From Deltaproteobacteria bacterium (GTDB taxonomy: Bacteria; Desulfobacterota; GWC2-55-46), in NCBI GenBank assembly GCA_016177845.1, contig JACOUO010000011.1, positions 254,326 to 318,325 of the forward strand: 64,000 nt of DNA, read 5' to 3'. Every line of letters begins with the position of its first letter. Positions within the stretch are counted from its first letter, which is position 1. This document shows, piece after piece, positions 33,703 through 40,682 of this stretch. The translations under genes were made by a program, and so were the position numbers. The notes under the pieces were generated by a model that saw nothing but the letters and a program-made list of their open reading frames with translations, searched no databases and was not told the DNA's origin.

Positions 33703-35693
33703 AGTTCTCATATTACATAATCGCTGTCACATACTTCATGGCTGCGCTTGGCCTTTCCGCCATAAGCCTTGTCGAAGAGATAAGCGCGCCATTTTTGATA
33801 GTAATGTCCTCTGCCGCTACTTTTAGCCTCATATTAAATCTCGGAAAAAAAGAGCTTATCAGAGGGGCTGCATGGAATGTGCTTGCGGCAGCTATATTCA
33901 TCTTCTTTATCTCAGATTACCTTTTTATCTCGGAGAGCCTTATAGCCTCTGCATCGAGATTCCTTACAATACTTCTGGCTTTAAAACTATATGACCTTAA
34001 AAAAAACAGGGACTACCTCATTGTTTTTCTTCTTGTATTCTTTCAGATACTTGCCTCAGCCGCCTCTACGGTAAGCCCTGTGTTTTTCCTGATACTCTCC
34101 CTTTTCGTAATAGGCATTATATGGGCGATGATAATATTTAACATCAAAAAAGACCTGCAGGACTCGGCGCACGGCTCAGAGCTTCCGAAGATGGTCTTCG
34201 GCCTTCCCTTCTTTTTCTCAATCATTGCCATTTCTGCAGTTTCCCTTGTAATGACATTCATGCTCTTTTTCATACTGCCGAGAATGGGCATTGGCTTTTT
34301 TGAAAGGAAGACCGCAAATACCCTAAAGGTTTCCGGCTTTTCAGACAGGGTCGATTTAGGCACGATAGGCCCGGTAAAACAGGACTCAACCATTATAATG
34401 AGGGTCGAGCTTAAGGGAAAGGCCCCGACAGACATCCTTTACTTCAGAGGAACGGTCCTTGACACCTATGACGGTTTTTCATGGAATAAAAAGGTAAAGG
34501 ACAATACCCTCATCAGGAGGGGTTATGACGGGGTATTCAGGCTCACGAAACACAACGGAAGACTTCTTGAGCAGAACATCCTTCTTGAGCCTCTGGATAC
34601 CGAGGTATTCTTTGCGGCGTCAATGCCAGTATTCGTGGACGGCATGTTCAGCAGTATCTGGACAGACGGGACAGGCTCGATGCACCTCCCCTCGCCTCCT
34701 TATTCGAGGATAGAGTACAAGGCGTGGTCAGCAGTAAACGCCCCCATTCCTGATAAATTTGTCAAAGCCCAATATGCTGACGCATCCTATTTAAACTCCT
34801 CAAAAGAAGGCAAAAAGATAATAGAGCTTGCCTCTGACATTACCAAAGGCCTTTCAACCGATGAAGAAAAAGCGGTTTCAATTGAAAAATACCTGAGGTC
34901 AAATTACAAATACACGCTCAACCCGGCGCAGGGCAAGGGCGAGAGCCCGCTTGAGGATTTTCTGTTTTATTCAAAGGAGGGCTACTGCGAGCATTACGCG
35001 ACCGCCATGACAATAATGCTAAGGGCTCTGAACATCCCCTCAAGGCTTGTGACAGGTTTTGTGCAGGGTGAATGGAACAGCTACGGCAATTACTTTATCA
35101 TCCGCCAGCAGGACGCTCACAGCTGGGTTGAGGCCTATATTGACGGCAAGGGCTGGGTTAGGTTTGACCCCACACCCCCTTCAGGGATTGCATCTTTGAA
35201 TAAGCCTATGGCAGTTACGCTCTATCTCGATATGCTCAGATGGAAGTGGAACAGGTATGTTATCCATTATTCGTTCACCGACCAGCAGAAACTTGCAAAA
35301 ACCGTTGAGGGACGCTCAAAAAATATCTTTGAGAAGCTGCGCAGTTCATTCAATATTCAAAAGCCCAAAGGAGCGCAATACCTCTTATCTGTGCTTGCGG
35401 TAATAATAGCGATTGCCCTCACCACGGCTGTCTTTTGGAAGCTGATAGGGCTGAAAAGTAAAAAGGCCAAGACCCCGCCCTTCTATATCGAGACGTTAAA
35501 GGTACTTAAAAGAAAAGGTATTTCAAGGGCGCCTCAGGAGACCCCGCTTGAATTCGCCTTAAGGACCGGCAACAGTAATGTAAGGCTTATCACAGAGGCA
35601 TTTCATAAGGAAAGATACGGCGATGTAGAACTTGCGCATGAAGAGCTTGAGGGCGTCAAAACTGCCCTCAAGGAATTGAAAAAGAGGAAATAA
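33699..35693 (+). CDS. Transglutaminase-like membrane protein (TgpA/DUF3488 type)
   Basis: A 664-aa inner-membrane protein. About six N-terminal helices (DUF3488-like, residues 1-190) precede a periplasmic transglutaminase core with the full Cys-His-Asp triad: Cys in EGYCEHYATAM, His in QDAHSWVEAYI, Asp in VRFDPTPPSG. A further membrane helix (YLLSVLAVIIAIALTTAVFW) and a C-terminal cytoplasmic tail follow. It probably crosslinks or cleaves envelope proteins. ATG at 33699 is preferred over an upstream TTG because of the ATGA coupling. Its stop abuts the convergent receiver gene with no gap. Confidence 0.88.
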   Translation: MKFSYYIIAVTYFMAALGLSAISLVEEISAPFLIVMSSAATFSLILNLGKKELIRGAAWNVLAAAIFIFFISDYLFISESLIASASRFLTILLALKLYDLKKNRDYLIVFLLVFFQILASAASTVSPVFFLILSLFVIGIIWAMIIFNIKKDLQDSAHGSELPKMVFGLPFFFSIIAISAVSLVMTFMLFFILPRMGIGFFERKTANTLKVSGFSDRVDLGTIGPVKQDSTIIMRVELKGKAPTDILYFRGTVLDTYDGFSWNKKVKDNTLIRRGYDGVFRLTKHNGRLLEQNILLEPLDTEVFFAASMPVFVDGMFSSIWTDGTGSMHLPSPPYSRIEYKAWSAVNAPIPDKFVKAQYADASYLNSSKEGKKIIELASDITKGLSTDEEKAVSIEKYLRSNYKYTLNPAQGKGESPLEDFLFYSKEGYCEHYATAMTIMLRALNIPSRLVTGFVQGEWNSYGNYFIIRQQDAHSWVEAYIDGKGWVRFDPTPPSGIASLNKPMAVTLYLDMLRWKWNRYVIHYSFTDQQKLAKTVEGRSKNIFEKLRSSFNIQKPKGAQYLLSVLAVIIAIALTTAVFWKLIGLKSKKAKTPPFYIETLKVLKRKGISRAPQETPLEFALRTGNSNVRLITEAFHKERYGDVELAHEELEGVKTALKELKKRK

Positions 35694-36083
35694 TCAAGCC
35701 CCGGCGACTTTAGTAAGGCTCTGCGTAATAGCTTCAAGCAGTTTCTTCATTTCAATAGGCTTTGCCACATACCCGTCAAAGCCTTTATTGAGGATTTTAT
35801 CTTCCTCGCCCTTCATGGCAGAGGCCGTCAGCGCGAGAACGGGGATAGACTTATTCCTCTCCTCGGACTTTATTATTCTTGTAGCCGTAATCCCGTCCAT
35901 CTCAGGCAGATGCAAATCCATAAGTATTATGTCGGGTCTTGCGGCAGTGAGCATCTTAAGGGCTTCGGTACCGCTTTTTGCCTCAAATATTTCATACCCG
36001 TTCAGGGTCAGCATCTCCCTGACGAGTATCTTATTCATATGATTATCTTCGACAATGAGTACCTTTATCTTGTTGCCTTGCAC
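35694..36083 (-). CDS. Single-domain response regulator (CheY-like)
   Basis: Stand-alone receiver of 129 aa: acidic pocket VEDN (residues 11-14), phospho-acceptor Asp56 in ILMDLHLPEMDG, conserved Thr/Ala in LALTASA, and Lys in YVAKPIEM. No output domain. The GTG start follows GGAGG at 5 nt. It lies 13 bp after the hybrid kinase gene, so it is the likely phosphate receiver of that kinase, which itself has a degenerate receiver. Confidence 0.9.
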   Translation of the reverse strand: MQGNKIKVLIVEDNHMNKILVREMLTLNGYEIFEAKSGTEALKMLTAARPDIILMDLHLPEMDGITATRIIKSEERNKSIPVLALTASAMKGEEDKILNKGFDGYVAKPIEMKKLLEAITQSLTKVAGA

Positions 36084-36096
36084 AAAATCCTCCGTT

Positions 36097-38145
36097 TTAT
36101 CCTGCGTTCTTGTCTATTGTAAGGCGCGCAAGGACATGCAGAAGGCGCTCCCTGTTTATGGGTTTTTCCATGTATTCGATAGCGCCAAGCGAATAGCCAA
36201 GTTCCTTGTTATCAATAGAAGAAATTATTACTACGGGAATCCCCGAAGTCTCACTGCTTTGCTTGAGTTCCTTAAGCACTTCCCATCCGTCTTTTTTGGG
36301 CAGGGTTATGCCCATGATGATGGCAAAAGGCTTCTGGTCACAGGCCTTACGCAGCAGGTCGATGCCATCAGTTGCGGTAAAGACATCATATACGCCTCCG
36401 GCAAGATATATCTGCAGGAGGTGATTGATATCAGGGCTTTCGCTCGCCACAAGCACCCGCGGCCTTGAATCTGGATTTGAGGGGATGATGACCCTGTTCG
36501 TCAGTACCGGAAGGTCTATCTCATCAGTGCCCTGCGGCAGCTTCACATGAAAAACAGAGCCCTTGCCCGGCTCGCTGTCAAACCAAATCTCTCCGTTATG
36601 AAGTTCGACAAGCCTTTTGGTAAGCACAAGGCCAAGGCCTGTGCCGCCGTATTCCCTTGTGATGGATGAGTCAAGCTGTTCGAACTCCTTGAACAGCTTT
36701 TCCTTATCCTCATGCTTTATGCCTATCCCTGTGTCCCTGATATTAAAGATGATAAGCCTCTCCATCTTCATCCCGAAAGGCTCTTCCCTGATCTCCCAGT
36801 CAACCATTATCCTGCCGTCATTCACATTGAACTTCACGGCATTTGAAAGGAGGTTCAACATTATCTGTTTGAACTTGGCCTTATCTGCGCGAAGCTTTGG
36901 CGAAGCAGGCACAGTCTTTGATTCAATTGATATATTCTTCTCGTGGGCAAGGGGCCTTATTATGCCAAGTATCTCTCCAAGCACCTCCATTACTGAGAAG
37001 TCCTCGGGGGCCAGCTCCATCCTTCCGGCCTCTATCTTTGAGAGGTCGAGGATATTATTTATAAGCTGAAGGAGATGCCCTCCGCTTGAGTGGACAAACT
37101 CTACATACTGAAGCTGTCTTTCATTCAAATCGCCGAATGCCTTTTCCATAAGAAGCTCTGAAAAACCTATGATGGAGTTGAGAGGAGTCCTTAGCTCATG
37201 ACTGACATTGGCGAGGAACTGGCTCTTCATCCTATTGGCTTCCTGCAATTCTATATTGGCAAGTTCAAGCTCCTGCTTGTGCCTTGAGAGGTCGTCATTT
37301 GCATGCTTAAGCTCTTCCGTCCTCTCCTCGACCTTTTTCTCAAGGGTTGCGTAGTAATCCTCAAGGCTCTCAGCCATCTTGTTGAACTCGGTTGCAAGAT
37401 TGCCTATTTCATCCTCGGTCATGACCGGGACCCTCTGTTTGAGATTGCCACCGCCTATCTTTTTGGCTGAATCTTCGATTGCAAGGATAGGCTTTACTAT
37501 AGCGCGCGTAAGCGTAAGCCAAAGCCCTCCGCCAAGTACGATGGCAAGCAGTGTAAAGGCAAGCGTGACCGCAATAATGACCCGCGCGAAGAAATCACTT
37601 TCGCGGTAAGCGGCAAAAGCGGTATCCCTTTCTTCCTTGATGAGGCTCTTAAGCGTATTTATGGTATCTATGAAGCTCTTGTTGCCCTCCATCCTGATGA
37701 TGCTCAGGGCAGCGTCCTTTTGCCCCTTGCCTGACAGCTCAGCGACCTTTGCGTGTACGGCCCAGTAATTGGCCATATTGGTCTGAAGCTCATCGTAAAG
37801 CCTGTCATGGCCTCTTGCTACACCCATTATCTTGTACTCGGTAAGGAGCTTGCTTATTTTTTTCTTATGCTCATCGATGGAGCCTTCAAGATAGGATTTA
37901 GACGCATCGCTGCTTATAATGGTATGCAGGAACATCTCCTGGCGCGCTGACAAAAACTCGTTCTCTACGGCTGAAAGCGTCTCGCCCCTCTTGAACGAAT
38001 CTATGTAAAGCCTTTTTGTGGTATTGGCAAGCTGACCTGCGTTATAAAGCCCTACGAGGCCGCCGACTCCCATCATAAAGAGAAGGAACAGGAAGACTAC
38101 CGCAAGCTTATTTGAGATACTCAGGGAATTAAAGATCTTCTTCAT
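36097..38145 (-). CDS. Hybrid sensor histidine kinase with degenerate C-terminal receiver
   Basis: Membrane histidine kinase (682 aa): TM1 (~14-35), a ~150-residue four-helix periplasmic sensor, TM2 (~188-212), HAMP (~213-265), coiled coil, then the kinase with H-box FLANVSHELRTPLNS (His316), N-box NLLSNAVKFN, G1 DTGIGI and G2 GGTGLGL. The C-terminal receiver-like domain (563-682) has Gly612 in IIMGITLPKKDG where the phospho-acceptor Asp is expected, although EKP keeps the Lys. Its start overlaps the stop of the GAF/PAS sensor gene by 4 bp, and a free receiver gene follows. Confidence 0.92.
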   Translation of the reverse strand: MKKIFNSLSISNKLAVVFLFLLFMMGVGGLVGLYNAGQLANTTKRLYIDSFKRGETLSAVENEFLSARQEMFLHTIISSDASKSYLEGSIDEHKKKISKLLTEYKIMGVARGHDRLYDELQTNMANYWAVHAKVAELSGKGQKDAALSIIRMEGNKSFIDTINTLKSLIKEERDTAFAAYRESDFFARVIIAVTLAFTLLAIVLGGGLWLTLTRAIVKPILAIEDSAKKIGGGNLKQRVPVMTEDEIGNLATEFNKMAESLEDYYATLEKKVEERTEELKHANDDLSRHKQELELANIELQEANRMKSQFLANVSHELRTPLNSIIGFSELLMEKAFGDLNERQLQYVEFVHSSGGHLLQLINNILDLSKIEAGRMELAPEDFSVMEVLGEILGIIRPLAHEKNISIESKTVPASPKLRADKAKFKQIMLNLLSNAVKFNVNDGRIMVDWEIREEPFGMKMERLIIFNIRDTGIGIKHEDKEKLFKEFEQLDSSITREYGGTGLGLVLTKRLVELHNGEIWFDSEPGKGSVFHVKLPQGTDEIDLPVLTNRVIIPSNPDSRPRVLVASESPDINHLLQIYLAGGVYDVFTATDGIDLLRKACDQKPFAIIMGITLPKKDGWEVLKELKQSSETSGIPVVIISSIDNKELGYSLGAIEYMEKPINRERLLHVLARLTIDKNAG

Positions 38146-39842
38146 AAGCCCTCCCCGCCGGTCAGGGTCGATTCCGCCTCTGTAAGCTCTTCATAAATGA
38201 GCGCTATATTTGAGATCTCTCCGCCGGCATCATAGAGAGGAAAGCTCTTGATCCTGAGCGTGCGATTTGTGCCGCTCAAGGCATATTTTTGGATTTGAGA
38301 GGGGTTATAGTTGATAATGAACTCCGTTGAGTAGCCCTCGTAGGTCTTGCGGATGGTCTCCAGCATCCCCTGCGAGGAGAATACCTCATCTTTAAAGATA
38401 TTGTAAGCGCCGGCAAAAGATGTGCGCTGGTCAAAACCAAGGTATCTCTTAAGGACATTGTTAAGCATAAGGCAGCCGCCTTCTTTGTCAAATACAGCAA
38501 GGCCGAAAGGGACCTGGTTTATGAGGCGCTCGAAGAACTTCTTTGAATTAAGCTCACTCTGGAACAGGCCCGAGTGGCCTGCAGAAACTCCGATGCCCGA
38601 AGCAATAGCCCTTAGAAAGCGGGCTATTCCGTCACTATTGACATCGGCGTTCTCCCTGAAAACCGCAACAATAAACCCCATGGATTCTCTGTTATAGGAA
38701 ATCGGAGAGACTGCAAGGAACTCAAAACCTCCAGCCTTCAGCTTTTCCGCAAGCGCATTTGAGGTAAAACCTCCCGGCCCTCTCAGCCAGAATGCCTTTG
38801 GGCTCTCAAAAAAATTAAAATCCTCGCTGCTCAATACCGAAGCCTCTTTAATAAAGATATCGTCAGACCCGGCGGAAGCCTTAAGTTTTAAAGACATGCC
38901 TTCAGCTATGTATATGGCGGCTGTATCAGCACCTGAGGCAGCTATTGCTTCCCTTACTGCCGTATGGAAGATATCTGTCTGAGAAAGAGACCTGCCTGCG
39001 TATGTCAAAAGCCCGGTAAGGGATTCAATCTGAAGGTCTTTTCTTTTCAGTTGTTGTTCAAGAATCAAATTCTTACTCTCTTCGATGATCCTGGCATCAT
39101 TGGCGGAATCAAGCAATTTATTAAGCTCAAAGGCCAGCTTGCCCATAGCGCTTCCTGAATCTTCCTTGAACCTTGCCCCCGAATTGCCTGCAAGCAGGCG
39201 GCGAGCAATGTCAACGGCCTTATTTATGGGCGTGAGTACTTTTTTATAAAGGATAAGGCTTGCGAAAAGGATGAGAAATATAAAACCGATTATGCTTTGC
39301 AGGGCGAGGCTCTTAGCTTGAGCGAATACCGTCTTCCTGCTCTCATCTATCGCGCTTATCAGCCTGTCAGCCTTCTCGGTGACAAGGACTGTATTTACAT
39401 CGACAGCATTATGCAGGAGCATTATCTCATCCTGAGACATTGTCGGCTCAAGCCGTTTCACTTCATTCTTTATCGTAAGCCAGTCATCGGATATCGAGGC
39501 AAAGCCTTCCGAAAGAAGGGTATTGTTCTGCAGAAGCTCACTGTATTCGGCGTTGCCCAGCACCTCGTTCATATTCTCATCGAGCTTGGCAACATCATTT
39601 TTAATGAGGTCTACCGTGGTATTCTCAAACCTGCGGGCAACCACGAACATATCGAGCAGATATTCAAGTTTTGCAATAGAGACCCTCACAGAGCTTAAAC
39701 GGTAATTAAGGTCCTCATAAAGCTCGACCTGTTTTGACCTGTTCAGAAACGCCCTGTAATCAAATAAAGCTATAAGAAAAATAATAGTAAGGGAAATAAA
39801 GAATTTCTGGATATTTGAAAGGCCGGTGAAAGGTAATTTCAT
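38142..39842 (-). CDS. Membrane sensor protein with HAMP, GAF and PAS domains but no kinase
   Basis: A 566-aa input-only protein. TM1 (~12-30), a helical periplasmic domain (~31-180), TM2 (~182-203), a HAMP-like linker (KKVLTPINKAVDIARRLLAG), coiled coil, a GAF-like domain (~285-425, TAIYIAEGMSLKLKA), and a PAS domain (~435-545, INQVPFGLAVFDKEGGCLML). It ends without histidine kinase, cyclase or methyl-accepting regions. The 4-bp overlap with the kinase gene suggests the two proteins are made together and may act as a split receptor. The partner assignment is inference. Confidence 0.8.
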   Translation of the reverse strand: MKLPFTGLSNIQKFFISLTIIFLIALFDYRAFLNRSKQVELYEDLNYRLSSVRVSIAKLEYLLDMFVVARRFENTTVDLIKNDVAKLDENMNEVLGNAEYSELLQNNTLLSEGFASISDDWLTIKNEVKRLEPTMSQDEIMLLHNAVDVNTVLVTEKADRLISAIDESRKTVFAQAKSLALQSIIGFIFLILFASLILYKKVLTPINKAVDIARRLLAGNSGARFKEDSGSAMGKLAFELNKLLDSANDARIIEESKNLILEQQLKRKDLQIESLTGLLTYAGRSLSQTDIFHTAVREAIAASGADTAAIYIAEGMSLKLKASAGSDDIFIKEASVLSSEDFNFFESPKAFWLRGPGGFTSNALAEKLKAGGFEFLAVSPISYNRESMGFIVAVFRENADVNSDGIARFLRAIASGIGVSAGHSGLFQSELNSKKFFERLINQVPFGLAVFDKEGGCLMLNNVLKRYLGFDQRTSFAGAYNIFKDEVFSSQGMLETIRKTYEGYSTEFIINYNPSQIQKYALSGTNRTLRIKSFPLYDAGGEISNIALIYEELTEAESTLTGGEGL

Positions 39843-39900
39843 CTTAAATCCTGTTTAGAAGCAGAGAGCAGGCACTGAGCTTGCGCGAAAACAATCAAAG

Positions 39901-40470
39901 CTACTTCAAAAGCCTATGGACATTTTTCTGAAACTCTTTTAATTTAAGAGGCTTCGGCAGGCAGTAGTCAGCCCCGCATTGAATTATCATGTCAATATCC
40001 TCTTTTCCATACGCAGTTACTGCAAGTATCTTTATGCCGCTTGTATGACTGTCCCCTTTTATACGCCTGCAGACCTCAAACCCGTCTAACTTAGGCATCC
40101 TTATGTCAAGGACAAGGAGCTCCGGTTTGAAATCCCCTACTTTAATCAAAGCGTCATACCCATCGCCGGCAGTCTCAATGAGATAGCCTTCTTCCATGGA
40201 TTCTATCGCGCCCTTGATGTACTCTACAACATTTTTCTCATCGTCGATAATGAGAATCTTCTTTCTTTCGGGGAATTGTTCTTCTTTAATATCAAGCTTA
40301 TACCTTTCAAGGAAGACCATGAAATCTTCCTTGTTTACGCGGAAATGCCCGCCCGGAGTCCTGAACGCGATAAGCTTGCCTGAGGCAATCCACTTCTTGA
40401 CCGCGTTTATGGTCACATGGCAGAAAGCTGCAATCTCGCCGGTTGTATAAGGTTTGTTGTTGTCTATCAT
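39901..40470 (-). CDS. Response regulator with N-terminal HTH and C-terminal receiver
   Basis: A 189-aa regulator with reversed domain order. Residues ~7-57 are a MerR/excisionase-type winged helix (YTTGEIAAFCHVTINAVKKW, RTPGGHFRV). Residues ~71-187 are a full receiver: IIDDE acidic pocket, Asp122 in VLDIRMPKLDG, T152-region VTAYG and Lys in CLPKPLKL. It probably binds DNA and is controlled by the downstream kinase system. It lies 58 bp upstream of the sensor gene. The ATG has no Shine-Dalgarno although a ~108-nt leader is predicted. Confidence 0.9.
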   Translation of the reverse strand: MIDNNKPYTTGEIAAFCHVTINAVKKWIASGKLIAFRTPGGHFRVNKEDFMVFLERYKLDIKEEQFPERKKILIIDDEKNVVEYIKGAIESMEEGYLIETAGDGYDALIKVGDFKPELLVLDIRMPKLDGFEVCRRIKGDSHTSGIKILAVTAYGKEDIDMIIQCGADYCLPKPLKLKEFQKNVHRLLK

Positions 40471-40585
40471 AAGCGGCTAAATAGAAATCAATAGAGTTTT
40501 AAGGCAATGTGAGAAGCATGCGCATAAGGCATATATTTAGATTAAAGCTTTTGAGAGTGTGTAGGTTATACTTTTGACAGTTATA

Positions 40586-40614
40586 ATCTTATCTTTATTG
40601 AATTTTTCCGTCAA
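40586..40614 (-). promoter_or_regulatory. Promoter of the signalling operon
   Basis: Minus strand: TTGACG (40614-40609), 17 bp, TAAGAT (40591-40586), start near 40579. The leader to the HTH-receiver ATG is ~108 nt, AT-rich, and without a clear ribosome binding site. Nothing else supportable lies in 40471-40682. Confidence 0.55.
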
Positions 40615-40682
40615 GTCCTTTTTAGTATTAACAATTTTTGAATTTTCTTTCCATTTTATCGTAAAACCGGGATTGTTGGTCT

